Source of the DNA: JAPOUP01 sp965221405
GTDB taxonomy: Bacteria; Pseudomonadota; Alphaproteobacteria; Rhodobacterales; Rhodobacteraceae
Assembly: GCA_965221405.1 (NCBI GenBank)
Contig: CBDCSE010000002.1
Coordinates: forward strand, 930,001-994,000
Reading direction: 5' to 3'
DNA length: 64,000 nt
Shown here in pieces: positions 28,950-37,429 of this stretch. Numbering within the stretch: the first letter of the stretch is position 1; the number at the start of each line of letters is the position of its first letter. The position numbers and the translations under genes are program-made. The notes beneath the pieces are model-generated. The model did no database searches. It saw nothing but the letters and a program-made list of their open reading frames with translations, and was not told the DNA's origin.

Positions 28950-29309
28950 ATGCCCACCAGATGGAAAGACCATTTCGAGCTGGCCGTCGCTGAACGCGCA
29001 TCGGACCTGAACCGCCACCGGTGCGGCCGCCATCACTCCTCCGTCCATGTCAACCGGACCAGAAACGTGGAGCGTCAGAGGGAGATTTATGAACGTGGGT
29101 TGCTGGATCGCTGTCACGCGATAGCGGAAGGCAAGGCTCACAACCGCGATTGCCCAATCCTTGCAGTGGAAGGGCGGGGGACGTCCTACATCCGTGTCGA
29201 TGAGCATTTCTTGGTCCATATTGAGACGTCAGAGGCGATCATCGTTGTCTATGTGCCTCACTCCCGCAGCAGCCTCCTGAACCAGATCGCTCGCCTCACG
29301 GAGAACTGA
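28950..29309 (+). CDS. Uncertain small ORF
   Basis: This open frame of 119 residues has a plausible C-terminal half (ILAVEGRGTSYIRVDEHFLV then HIETSEAIIVVYV), but no family match and no clear ribosome-binding site. The N-terminal part looks random. The rest of the gap 28733-29340 shows nothing convincing. Confidence 0.25.
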   Translation: MPTRWKDHFELAVAERASDLNRHRCGRHHSSVHVNRTRNVERQREIYERGLLDRCHAIAEGKAHNRDCPILAVEGRGTSYIRVDEHFLVHIETSEAIIVVYVPHSRSSLLNQIARLTEN

Positions 29310-29340
29310 AGACCTGAATCATAAGTCATTGCTATCAATC

Positions 29341-29711
29341 TAAGGCCTGTTGACACTCGGGTTGCGAATCGCCCGGTTCCGTGCCGTTTTCCGCCCCGGC
29401 GACCGCCGGAACGGCGGCGCGGCAGGACAACATACAGGTGACATCATGAATGCTGACAGGACGGTACTGACGGACGGGATGTAGGCGCGGATCAGGGACA
29501 TGCTGCCAGGCAGGAAGTCCGACCCCGGCGGCACCGCGGGAACACGACCGGGAGATGTACGGGTGGCGGTACATGGTGGACAGTTTCTTCCCGAAAATCA
29601 AGGAATTCCGGGTGATCGCGACGCGGTACGACAGGACCGCCGCGAGCTTCGCGGCCGGGATTCACCTCGTCGCCGACGTGGTCGCCGCGTCATGACTGTC
29701 AACGGGCCCTA
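29341..29711 (+). mobile_element. IS5-family internal-deletion derivative
   Basis: This 371-bp element has ends TAAGGCCTGTTGACA and TGTCAACGGGCCCTA, matching the IS5 at 6093-6823. It keeps the first codons (MNADRTVLTDGM then a TAG) and the C-terminal stretch YGWRYMVDSFFPKIKEF and ATRYDRTAASFAAG. The middle is deleted. It cannot make transposase but could be mobilised in trans. Confidence 0.8.
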
Positions 29712-29903
29712 GCTTCCATGGCCCATGATTCTGGCCACGGCCGTCGCCCGGGTCACGCTCGATCTCGGCGAACAGGCCAGACGGTGTGGTCACTACATCC
29801 ACCATGCTGGCCAGGTCGCCGATCATGCGCCAACCAAACTGAACTGCGCCACCCCTCTATCGGCCCGGTTGAAACACCAGGCGGACAATGCTACCTCCCT
29901 GGC

Positions 29904-30224
29904 ATGGTGGATACGGCATTCGACACACTGGCGGTGACGCGCCAGCTCAAGGCCAGGGGCTTTGACGCCGACCAGGCCGAGGCGATCACCGAGGCCGTCC
30001 GCGCCGGAGTGACGGGCGGGGTCGCGACGAAAGCCGATCTTGCGGAACTGGGCGGCGACTTTGCGAAACTGGGCAGAGAAATGGCGGAGATCAGGAACGA
30101 CCTTCTCTGGGTCAAGCGGATCGGCGCGGCAATCGTCGCGATCCTGCTTGCGTTGTCCGGTTTCGCGTTCAGCATGCTGATCGACATGAACGCGCGGATC
30201 GCCGCGCTGGCTTCCGGCGGGTGA
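29904..30224 (+). CDS. Small coiled-coil protein with C-terminal membrane helix
   Basis: This 106-residue protein contains RQLKARGFDADQAEAITEAV and a coiled coil (ELGGDFAKLGREMAEIRNDL). A membrane helix follows (IGAAIVAILLALSGFAFSML). The layout resembles DUF1640/CCDC90-like proteins. Two smaller proteins of the same plan lie at 42569-42832 and 44026-44277. The role is unknown. Confidence 0.6.
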   Translation: MVDTAFDTLAVTRQLKARGFDADQAEAITEAVRAGVTGGVATKADLAELGGDFAKLGREMAEIRNDLLWVKRIGAAIVAILLALSGFAFSMLIDMNARIAALASGG

Positions 30225-30296
30225 GCGCTCCGCATTCCGGGTCCCGCCCCGACGGCAAGGGCGTGGAGGCATGGAATGCACACCCTGACACCTGAG

Positions 30297-30408
30297 ACGG
30301 ACCCCGGGCAGGTCCATCCCCTCCGGTCCCCGGCCGGGACCAGGCGCCGCCAGGATGTCCGGCGGCCCCGCGACATGCGCCGGGGCCACGCGGCGCAACG
30401 TCCTCCCC
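30297..30408 (-). pseudogene. HigB-like toxin fragment
   Basis: The minus strand encodes GRTLRRVAPAHVAG then DILAAPGPGRGPEGMDLPGV, the middle of a HigB-type RelE-fold toxin like the one at 31433-31700. Both ends are missing. It sits beside the first copy of the 449-bp repeat. Confidence 0.6.
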
Positions 30409-30413
30409 GCGGC

Positions 30414-30862
30414 CCCGTCTCCCCCGGATCTCCCAAAGGCCGTGCCTGGCCGTTCCAGATGCCGCGCCGGGTCAAGGCCCGACAGTCCCCCTGGCCGCAT
30501 CCGGCTCGAGAGAGACCTTCAGGTCAAGAGCCCTGGCAACCTTCAGGACGGTGGCGCGCGTCGGGTTTCCCCCTGCCGACAGGGCCTTCAGGCCGACGCG
30601 GCCCATCCCGGCTTCCCGTGCGCGTGCCGTCATGTTCCGTGCCCGTGCGGCGGTTCCGGGGGCGTGGGCGACATGGGCGGGGTCATCGCCGCCCTCTTCC
30701 ATCACCGCCTCAAGACAGGCCGCGATCTCCTCTTCGCCCTTCAGGCAGTCGGCGGTGTCATGGAGAGCATACGTCACTTTCTCCATCCCCCAATCCTTCC
30801 ACTCCCTGGCGGGCCTTTTCGCCCGCGCGATGTCCCGGGCCCGGGACGGCCTGTCGCCGGCC
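30414..30862. repeat. 449-bp duplicated toxin-antitoxin segment, copy 1
   Basis: This segment recurs at 31821-32269 at the same length and, as far as I can read, without differences. It covers the TIGR02684-like antitoxin gene and the last codons of its toxin partner. The right boundary is GCCGGCC in both copies. Confidence 0.85.
30472..30786 (-). CDS. Addiction-module antidote protein (TIGR02684-like), copy 1
   Basis: This 104-residue antitoxin has YALHDTADCLKGEEEIAACL at the N-terminus. Its C-terminal helix-turn-helix includes GRVGLKALSAGGNPTRATVL and KVARALDLKVSLEP, matching the family consensus. Such antitoxins bind their RelE-type toxin and their own promoter. The upstream toxin gene (30787-30888) is only a fragment and runs into this frame without a stop, so the pair is broken. 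Confidence 0.8.
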   Translation of the reverse strand: MEKVTYALHDTADCLKGEEEIAACLEAVMEEGGDDPAHVAHAPGTAARARNMTARAREAGMGRVGLKALSAGGNPTRATVLKVARALDLKVSLEPDAARGTVGP

Positions 30863-30888
30863 ACAAAGCGGAACGGCACGTCCACCAT
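30787..30888 (-). pseudogene. RelE-type toxin remnant, C-terminal end
   Basis: The minus-strand frame gives VPFRFVAGDRPSRARDIARA then REWKDWG, the typical C-terminus of TIGR02683 killer proteins that pair with the antidote just downstream. The N-terminal two thirds are missing. No stop codon separates it from the antidote, unlike the usual layout. Confidence 0.6.
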
Positions 30889-31131
30889 GTCCGCATACGG
30901 AGGCTCCGCGGGTTCGTGCGCGTGCCGCAAGCCAGCCCCGTCCCGGTCTTGCCGTCAAATCCGGCGGAACCCGTCCCGACCCATGCCGCATGAGAGGTGC
31001 CGCCGCCATCGCGAAGCGGGGCATGAGCGTTCGGTGCCGGGGCCCCGCGGACATGTGCCGGAAATGCGTGGCCCGCGCTCCCTGCCGCCCGGGAGCATCC
31101 AGCGCCTCCGTCCCCGTGGCGTTCGCGCGGG

Positions 31132-31419
31132 TCACGCCGCGGCGAACCGCTCCACTGCGATCCGGCCGGCCCGGTCGCGGGCCCGCCACAGGTCATGGGC
31201 CATCTGCATCCCCAGCCAGGTTTCGGGAGTGGAGCCGAAAGCCTTCGACAGCCTTATCGCCATCTCCACGGATAACCCCGCGCGTTCGTTGACCAGTTCC
31301 GAAAGTGCCTGCCGCGTGACGCCCAGCCCTTCGGCGGCCCGTGTGACCGTCAACCCCAGAGGCTCGAGGCACTGCCGCCTCACGACGCCGCCGGGATGCG
31401 GCGGGTTGTACATCGCCAT
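31132..31419 (-). CDS. higA: HigA-family antitoxin
   Basis: This 95-residue XRE-type antitoxin has PPHPGGVVRRQCLEPLGLTV, then the helix-turn-helix GVTRQALSELVNERAGLS and AIRLSKAFGSTPETWLGMQM, the TIGR02607/HigA signature. It follows the higB reading frame with 13 bp between them, in the toxin-first order typical of higBA. It should repress its own promoter and neutralise HigB. Confidence 0.88.
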   Translation of the reverse strand: MAMYNPPHPGGVVRRQCLEPLGLTVTRAAEGLGVTRQALSELVNERAGLSVEMAIRLSKAFGSTPETWLGMQMAHDLWRARDRAGRIAVERFAAA

Positions 31420-31432
31420 ATCTCAGTCTCCT

Positions 31433-31700
31433 CAGTGATAGTCCACGTAGTTCACGTCGACCGCCGCGCCGTCCTCGAACCGAAACGTCACGCGCCAGTT
31501 TCCCGATACCCGAACCGACCAATGCCCCTCCAGCGGCCCTTTCAGCCCGTGAAGCCGGAACCCGGGCAGGTCCATCCCCGCCCGGGACCGGGCGCCGCCG
31601 GGATGTCCCGCGGCCCCGCGACATGCGCCGGGGCCACGCGGCGCACCGTCCTCCCCTCGTACAGGGCTTTCAGTCCGCTGTGACGGAAAGACGAAATCAT
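31433..31700 (-). pseudogene. higB: HigB toxin, frameshifted
   Basis: The start MISSFRHSGLKALYEGRTVR (ATG at 31700) and the end HWSVRVSGNWRVTFRFEDG lie in different frames. The break falls near 31575, between DIPAAPGPGRG and MDLPGSGFTG-like codons. Intact HigB is a ribosome-dependent mRNA interferase of the RelE fold. This copy is probably inactive while its antitoxin is intact. Confidence 0.8.
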
Positions 31701-31820
31701 CGCCCTACCATATGCGCTCACCCGGCGGCTGGCAACGGCTGACCGGACTTCCGTCGCTTCCGGCGCCCGCCCCGGCGTCCCGGTGTCGCCGGACGGACAC
31801 CGGATCCTCCGGACCCGCGG

Positions 31821-32269
31821 CCCGTCTCCCCCGGATCTCCCAAAGGCCGTGCCTGGCCGTTCCAGATGCCGCGCCGGGTCAAGGCCCGACAGTCCCCCTG
31901 GCCGCATCCGGCTCGAGAGAGACCTTCAGGTCAAGAGCCCTGGCAACCTTCAGGACGGTGGCGCGCGTCGGGTTTCCCCCTGCCGACAGGGCCTTCAGGC
32001 CGACGCGGCCCATCCCGGCTTCCCGTGCGCGTGCCGTCATGTTCCGTGCCCGTGCGGCGGTTCCGGGGGCGTGGGCGACATGGGCGGGGTCATCGCCGCC
32101 CTCTTCCATCACCGCCTCAAGACAGGCCGCGATCTCCTCTTCGCCCTTCAGGCAGTCGGCGGTGTCATGGAGAGCATACGTCACTTTCTCCATCCCCCAA
32201 TCCTTCCACTCCCTGGCGGGCCTTTTCGCCCGCGCGATGTCCCGGGCCCGGGACGGCCTGTCGCCGGCC
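31821..32269. repeat. 449-bp duplicated toxin-antitoxin segment, copy 2
   Basis: Second copy of 30414-30862. To its right the sequence changes at GCCGGCC into GAGGCGTTCCT, an 18-bp match to the IS30 3' coding end near 35069 (GCCGGCCGAGGCGTTCCT). A transposon end may therefore have been involved in the duplication. Confidence 0.85.
31879..32193 (-). CDS. Addiction-module antidote protein (TIGR02684-like), copy 2
   Basis: The protein is identical to the one at 30472-30786 because the gene lies in the duplicated 449-bp segment. Here only about 70 bp of the toxin 3' end remain upstream, so it is an orphan antitoxin. It could still act against a chromosomal toxin of the same type. Confidence 0.8.
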   Translation of the reverse strand: MEKVTYALHDTADCLKGEEEIAACLEAVMEEGGDDPAHVAHAPGTAARARNMTARAREAGMGRVGLKALSAGGNPTRATVLKVARALDLKVSLEPDAARGTVGP

Positions 32270-32332
32270 GAGGCGTTCCTTCGGAGTGACGCCGGGGATT
32301 CATTTCATGTTCCCGATAGAGATGTCTCAATC

Positions 32333-32677
32333 TCAAATCCCGCGCCCGAGGCCTTCCGCTAGCATAGTCGTCACCAGCATGTTGAGAGACACCCCTTCCC
32401 GGTCTGCACGGCGCACCAGTGCGGCATGAAGCGACCGGGGAACACGCTGCCGCCACTGCCCCCCGAAAACCTCTCCCTCCGAGGGAACAGGCCGTCCAAG
32501 CTGATGCAGGGTTTCCAGATAGGATTTCAGGGCATCAGCGCCTTCCTGCATCGCCTCCTCAGGGGTCTCTCCATCCGCTATACAGCCGGGGAAATCGGGA
32601 AACTCGATCAGGTATCCGCCGCCTTCCGCCTCATCCAGCGGACGCACTTCAAAACGTGGAAGGTCATTCACCATCAT
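32333..32677 (-). CDS. hicB: HicB-family antitoxin
   Basis: This 114-residue protein has a partial RNase H-like N-terminal domain (GGYLIEFPDFPGCIADGETP, then EAMQEGADALKSYLE). Its C-terminal ribbon-helix-helix domain reads RVPRSLHAALVRRADREGVS then LNMLVTTMLAEGL. It overlaps the hicA end by 14 bp, in the usual hicAB order. It neutralises HicA and represses the operon. Confidence 0.9.
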   Translation of the reverse strand: MMVNDLPRFEVRPLDEAEGGGYLIEFPDFPGCIADGETPEEAMQEGADALKSYLETLHQLGRPVPSEGEVFGGQWRQRVPRSLHAALVRRADREGVSLNMLVTTMLAEGLGRGI

Positions 32678-32912
32678 CTTTTTCGGTTAACGTCATCAGG
32701 TCGAGAAACCTCTTTATATATACGGCCTTGACTGGCTTGTGGCCCGGCACTGTCAGCGGCGCAATGTGGGGGTAGCTGAACGTAACATGGCTGGTTCCCG
32801 GCTGACGCCAATCGATGCCTTTTCGATCCGCAAGCGCTTTGAGATCATCAATACTCCAGTCGTCACGCGGATTGTTTCGCATGCGAGCGATGAGTTTCCG
32901 CGTTTTTCCCAT
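32664..32912 (-). CDS. hicA: HicA-family mRNA interferase toxin
   Basis: This 82-residue dsRBD-like toxin starts at the ATG at 32912 (MGKTRKLIARMRNN). The catalytic His lies in RQPGTSHVTFSYP, and the protein ends with VKAVYIKRFLDLMTL. HicA cleaves mRNA. With hicB it forms what looks like the only complete toxin-antitoxin pair in this window. Confidence 0.88.
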   Translation of the reverse strand: MGKTRKLIARMRNNPRDDWSIDDLKALADRKGIDWRQPGTSHVTFSYPHIAPLTVPGHKPVKAVYIKRFLDLMTLTEKDDGE

Positions 32913-32961
32913 TACCTGAATGGTATCATATATGAGACCACATTCAAGACCAATATGTAAC

Positions 32962-33005
32962 TTCACTTTCCACTCGTTGGCTTGAAGCCGCCGACTTCCA
33001 GTCAG
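32962..33005 (-). repeat. Dispersed repeat, inverted relative of 12395-12433
   Basis: The minus strand reads GACTGGAAGTCGGCGGCTTC then AAGCCAACGAGTGGAAAGTGA, matching 12395-12433 apart from a few bases. It sits between hicA and an IS110 remnant. Confidence 0.35.
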
Positions 33006-33011
33006 ATATGG

Positions 33012-33523
33012 TCATGCAATTTCGTATCCGTACCCCCCAAAACCCGCCATCTCCGGTCCCGTCCGCAGGATGGAAGGCCGTCCGTCCCACAGGGTCCGGC
33101 GCGGGTTCCCCGAAATCCGCAGGCGGTCCGCATGCCCCCGAGCCGCGCCCGGTATCCCCCGCGCGCCGGTCCGGTCGGTCCTCCCCTTCCCGCTGCGCCG
33201 CACGACCTCCAGGCTCGCCGGGTGGCGGACCACCACCCCGAGATCCTCGCCCCCGGGCCGGCGCGCCACCCGGAACCCCCCGTACCCCGCCCCGTGGACC
33301 AGCATCACCCGGACATCCCCGCCGGAGGCGGCGGCCCGCTCCCGCGCCCGCACCGGCTTCGCGGGCAGCCCGTCCACCTCCGTAGCGGCGCCAGCCCGTA
33401 CAGGCCCGTCCGCGACGCGGCCGCCGGATCGCCCACCGCCAGGATCCAGCCCGTGCCGCTCACCTGCAGCGCCGCGTGCACTGTGCTGACGTCCCCTCCG
33501 GAGGGTGTGGTCGAACAGATCAT
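33012..33523 (-). pseudogene. IS110-family transposase, N-terminal remnant (copy A)
   Basis: Reading frames give STVHAALQVSGTGWILAVGD (the DEDD-type N-terminus), then RARERAAASGGDVRVMLVHG and AGYGGFRVARRPGGEDLGVV with VHPASLEVVRR-like codons. Frameshifts are present and the C-terminal half is absent. Related copies lie at 39628-40735 and 45908-47222; all three share the upstream end that stops at ATGGCATCTGG. Confidence 0.7.
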
Positions 33524-33739
33524 CCCGTTCTCCTCTCATTCGGCAAGGGGCGCCACCCCCTGCACCGAATCGCCCCCAGAGGCAAACCCCGGCGCGTCTC
33601 ATGGCATCTGGCGGGGTGGGTGGCGGTCACCAGCACCAACCCGCGCCGGCACGCGGCGCCGAGGGACGCCTGGCCATGGAGGCGCTGGCGCAGCGGAAGG
33701 CGGGGCCACATCCGCCACGGCCGCGCGCACTGCAGGCAG

Positions 33740-33889
33740 CGCTCCAGCGGCGGGCGGATGAACTCCGCCCTGAAGGATTCATACGGCGCACGTCATGTGC
33801 GGGTGCGGGCGTGCGCCAAGGTGGCCTGCCACCTGTTCTTCGGCGTGCCCGGCCTGACGGTCCACCAGCTGATGCGGCGCACCATCTGA
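33740..33889 (+). pseudogene. DDE-transposase C-terminal fragment
   Basis: The frame ends with MNSALKDSYGARHVRVRACA and KVACHLFFGVPGLTVHQLMR, resembling the C-terminus of IS5/IS1182-like transposases. No upstream domain is readable, and 33890-34017 holds nothing else. Confidence 0.5.
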
Positions 33890-34136
33890 CACCACCGGTT
33901 CCGGCAGCGCCGGACGCCGCCGACGCCCCCCCGAGGGGACGGCGCACGCACCCGTGCGCGGACGGTGCCCGCCGGCCCGGCATCCATTGTGCAAGAGGCT
34001 CTCCAGTTATACCAAACCCCCGTTCCACAGTGAAGTGCAACACCCGATGTGGGTGAGGTCTGGCTGAGGCGGCACATGATGTTGCGAATCGGTCGGATGG
34101 CGGCGACAGTCCCTTCGTTGCGAGAAGGAGACCGCC

Positions 34137-35102
34137 ATGCCCGAGGGCTACCGCCACCTGACCCACCCCGAGAGATGCCAGATCCACGCCCTGATGAAAA
34201 GCGGGCTTTCCGCCGCGGCGGTCGCCCGCCAGCTGGGGCGCAGTCCGTCATCGGTCCCGCGCGAGATCCGACGCAACGGCGGGGCCCGCGGCTACCGGCA
34301 CGCCCAGGCGCAGCGCAGGGCGGAGGCGCGCCGCCGCTCCGCCTCGTCGGTGCCCAGCAGGATGACGCCGGAGCTGTGGCGCATGGTGGAGGAGCGGCTG
34401 GTGCGGGGCTGGAGCCCTGCGCGGGTCGCCGGGCGGCTGCGCCTGGAGGGCCACCCGGTGGCGGGGCGTCAGTGGATTTACCGGCACGTCCACGCCGACC
34501 GCAGGGCCGGGGGCCGGCTCTGGCGGCACCTGCGCCGCCGGGGAAAGAGGCCGAACCGGAAGGGCGGGGCCCACGCGGGCCGGGGCCACATCCCGGGCCG
34601 GGTGGACATCCCCGGGCGCCCGGCGCTGGTGGAGGCGAAGGCGCGGGTCGGCGACTGGGAGGCGGACACGATCGTGGGCGCCGGCCACAGCGGGGCCGTG
34701 GTGTCCCTGGTTGACCGGGCCACGAAATACACGCTCCTGCGGCGTGTCGACAGGAAGACGGCGGCCGCGGTCGGGGCCGCCATGACCGGCCTTCCGGGGC
34801 CGCACCGCGGCGCGGTGCACACGGTCACCGCCGACAACGGCAGGGAGTTCGCGGACCACGCGCGGGTGGCCGGGGCGCTCGGCGCAAGGTTCTTCTTCGC
34901 CCGCCCCTACCACTCGTGGGAGCGGGGCCTGAACGAGCACACCAACGGCCTGGTGCGGGGGTACCTTCCCAAGGGCACGGACTTCCGGAAAGTGACGGAT
35001 GCGGAGGTGAGCGCCGTCCAGGACCGGCTGAACGCGCGTCCGCGCAAGGTCCTGGGTTACCTGACGCCGGCCGAGGCGTTCCTGCGGGCGCGGCCTCCCT
35101 GA
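34137..35102 (+). CDS. IS30-family transposase, intact
   Basis: This 321-residue protein has the N-terminal helix-turn-helix HLTHPERCQIHALMKSGLSA. The catalytic residues lie in GDWEADTIVG (Asp), TADNGREFADH (Asp) and HSWERGLNEHTNGLVRGYLP (Glu). IS30 elements transpose by a DDE mechanism. The left end (GTTCCACAGTGAAGTGCAAC, 34022-34041) is present. I do not see a matching right terminal repeat after the stop, so the element may be unable to move. Confidence 0.92.
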   Translation: MPEGYRHLTHPERCQIHALMKSGLSAAAVARQLGRSPSSVPREIRRNGGARGYRHAQAQRRAEARRRSASSVPSRMTPELWRMVEERLVRGWSPARVAGRLRLEGHPVAGRQWIYRHVHADRRAGGRLWRHLRRRGKRPNRKGGAHAGRGHIPGRVDIPGRPALVEAKARVGDWEADTIVGAGHSGAVVSLVDRATKYTLLRRVDRKTAAAVGAAMTGLPGPHRGAVHTVTADNGREFADHARVAGALGARFFFARPYHSWERGLNEHTNGLVRGYLPKGTDFRKVTDAEVSAVQDRLNARPRKVLGYLTPAEAFLRARPP

Positions 35103-35255
35103 GGGACCCCCCGGACGGATCGTCCCCCACGCGCCGCGGGCCGTCCCGGCGCACCTGTCGGCATGCCTTGCGCCGCCCGGAGGTGCCGGTTAGGCTCGGA
35201 TCCGAAGGGACTGAAGCCGTTCCCGTGCGGAATCGGGGGGGTCGGGGGGCGCGGA

Positions 35256-35326
35256 AAGCGCAACGCCGGGCCCTTTCCTCCGCTCGGGCTCCGCCCTCGC
35301 TCCGGAAAGGGCCCGGCGTTGCGCTT
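35256..35326. repeat. Perfect 23-bp inverted repeat upstream of the nuclease-helicase operon
   Basis: The arms (35256-35278 and 35304-35326, core GCGCAACGCCGGGCCC) are exact complements with a 25-base loop. There is no T-run, so it is either a palindromic unit of this genome or a structure near the operon promoter. The operon's first start codon is 24 bp to the right. Confidence 0.65.
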
Positions 35327-35349
35327 CGGAGTGGCGCCGGGGAAACCAA

Positions 35350-35637
35350 ATGAGCAAGTCTGACTGTTCAGTCGCGCCGTCACTATGGGTATACGAAGAT
35401 GACGAAGAAGGTGCCTGTGTCATGAATGGGACTTACGAACCCGGCGGTGATGCCAGAGCAATCTCTCGCATTTCCAAAGAGCACTTCGGTGGCAGCTACA
35501 AAACGATGTTCGAGGCGCATGGTTGGGTGCTCGAAGACGGGCAGCAATACATGCACCAAGCGTCGTCTCGCATCAAAGATCATTACGGCTCAGTCGCTGC
35601 GTTTGAGGCCCACTTTGACTCTGGGGGGTCAGCATGA
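35350..35637 (+). CDS. Small hypothetical protein, first gene of nuclease-helicase operon
   Basis: This 95-residue acidic protein is of no recognised family. It contains SRISKEHFGGSYKTMFEAHG and QQYMHQASSRIKDHYGSVAA. Its TGA overlaps the next gene's ATG (ATGA at 35634), so translation is coupled. A shorter start at the ATG at 35422 is possible. Base composition is visibly less GC-rich than the flanking transposons. It may be a small subunit or regulator of the system. Confidence 0.6.
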   Translation: MSKSDCSVAPSLWVYEDDEEGACVMNGTYEPGGDARAISRISKEHFGGSYKTMFEAHGWVLEDGQQYMHQASSRIKDHYGSVAAFEAHFDSGGSA

Positions 35638-36683
35638 CGCGTCTGTTTCAGATCAATGGATCGACCCTCACGCCAGCAAAGCGCAAGCCGCTGAACCTTG
35701 AGACCAAAATCGAGGCCTGGGTCGCGGATGACCTGACCCTGATCGGGGTCGATGGCTTCGTGATCGGTCGGCAGATCGCGACGGGCCATGGCAAGTTCAT
35801 CGACATCCTAGCGATGGATGAAGACGCCAACCTGATCATCATCGAGTTGAAGCGGGACAGGAGCCCACGGGATATCGTGGCTCAGGTGCTCGACTATGCG
35901 TCATGGGTCCGGCATCTGAGCACAGGCGATGTCCACACCCTAGCGCTGCGTTTGGACGTGTCCCTGGCAAAAGCCTTCCACGATAAGTTCGGCACCAGCC
36001 TGCCTCAGACGCTGAATGCGTCGCACCAGATGGTCGTTGTCGCCAGCGAGGTCGATGAGGGCACGAAACGGATCATCGAATACCTGTCTGAAGAGCACGA
36101 CGTTGGGATCAACGCAGCTTTCTTCAACGTCTTCGAGGCTGGCGGCCAGGAATGGCTGACGACTGACGCCCTCCTGGATCAGGAGGAGGTCAAGGATCGA
36201 GCCGTTAAGAAGGCCCAAGCCCCGTGGTCTGGATATTACTACGTGACGGGCGGGTCAGAGGAGGACCGCCCCTGGGCCGATCTGCGAGACCACGGGTTTT
36301 TCTCGGCAAATGGCGGACAGTTCTATGCGAAGCGCCTCGATCAACTCTCGGTCGGGGATAAGGTGTTCTACTATCAAAAGAAGAATGGATACCTTGGCTT
36401 TGGTCTGGTGACATCAGAGAAGGTCGCGGCGGCTGAATACACCCTGGATGACGGGACCAAGCTGATCGACGCGCTGCCGAAGCGGTATCTGACCGATGAT
36501 CTCGATGATCCTGATCTTTGCGCTTACGTCGTGGGTGTCGACTGGCAACAAACCGTTGCGGTTAATGACGCACGAACGTTCAGCGGCATTTTCTCGAACC
36601 AGAACGTGGTTTGCAAAATCCGCCATCATCAGACGGTCGATTATCTGAAGGAGGAGTTCGATGTGCGGGAGGACGGTGCATGA
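35634..36683 (+). CDS. DUF91/NucS-like nuclease with C-terminal PUA/EVE-like domain
   Basis: This 349-residue protein has a PD-(D/E)XK core in the N-terminal half: HGKFIDILAMDEDANLIIIE with LKRD next to it gives the D...E-x-K set. This is the layout of NucS/DUF91 restriction-like nucleases. The C-terminal half (YYYVTGGSEEDRPWADLRDH, then GDKVFYYQKKNGYLGFGLVT) resembles EVE/PUA-type domains, which in other proteins read modified bases. It is ATGA-coupled to both neighbours. The likely role is sequence- or modification-dependent cleavage of foreign DNA. The reading frame is intact. Confidence 0.7.
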   Translation: MTRLFQINGSTLTPAKRKPLNLETKIEAWVADDLTLIGVDGFVIGRQIATGHGKFIDILAMDEDANLIIIELKRDRSPRDIVAQVLDYASWVRHLSTGDVHTLALRLDVSLAKAFHDKFGTSLPQTLNASHQMVVVASEVDEGTKRIIEYLSEEHDVGINAAFFNVFEAGGQEWLTTDALLDQEEVKDRAVKKAQAPWSGYYYVTGGSEEDRPWADLRDHGFFSANGGQFYAKRLDQLSVGDKVFYYQKKNGYLGFGLVTSEKVAAAEYTLDDGTKLIDALPKRYLTDDLDDPDLCAYVVGVDWQQTVAVNDARTFSGIFSNQNVVCKIRHHQTVDYLKEEFDVREDGA

Positions 36684-37093
36684 GCTTGTTCCAGCCGATC
36701 CCCTATGCCGAACTGAACTCACGCCAGAAGGAAAACTACAACTTCCATCAGATCGCGGCCCGTCTCGCGAATTATGGCTTCAATTCCTTCCGGGTAACGG
36801 ACGACTGGCAGGGGGCGGACTTCATTGCCTGTCACGTCGACGGTTAGACCTTCCTCAAGGTGCAACTGAAGGGTCGGTTGGTCATCGACAGGAAGTATCG
36901 CGGGAAGAGCATCCACATTGCCTTTTTGCTGGGTGAGGACGCATTTCTCTATGAACACGACAGACTTGTCGCTCACATAGAGGCGAATGACCTCATCGGA
37001 GCGGACAGCGTGACGTGGCATAAAAAGGGCTTTCGCTCCTGGCGGCGGCCGCCTGTCTGGGCGATGAATATTTTAGAAGACTTCAGGATTTGA
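36680..37093 (+). pseudogene. Second PD-(D/E)XK-like protein, interrupted by a TAG
   Basis: The frame starts MSLFQPIPYAELNSRQKENY and has DDWQGADFIACHVDG, then an in-frame TAG at 36845-36847. It continues TFLKVQLKGRLVIDRKYRGK, a D...x-Q-x-K-type nuclease core. It resumes to FRIDF-like codons and ends at the TGA at 37091-37093. The ATG overlaps the previous stop (ATGA at 36680). The nonsense codon would remove the catalytic Lys, so this copy is probably dead. Confidence 0.6.
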
Positions 37094-37429
37094 ATATGAC
37101 CAAAAATGTTCCTTCAGTTTCCGTCACCTATGCCCAAAGCGGGGCCTCCACCACGTCCAACGAGCTTGGGATGCGTGCGATGCAGGAGCGGGCGTATGAG
37201 CGGCGGGGGGAGCAGTATCTGCTGATCAAGTCCCCGCCTGCATCGGGTAAGTCCCGTGCATTGATGTTCATCGCGTTGGATAAGCTGGATAACCAGGGGC
37301 TGAAGCAGGCCATCGTGGTGGTGCCGGAGAAGTCCATCGGGTCGAGCTTCAACGACGAACCACTGTCGAAGTTTGGGTTCTGGGCCGATTGGTCTGTCGC
37401 GCCCGAATGGAACCTCTGCAATGCCCCTA

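Noticed and set aside
28581..29219. Long minus-strand frames around the EamA transporter 3' end
   Set aside because: They overlap the transporter and have random composition with no motif.
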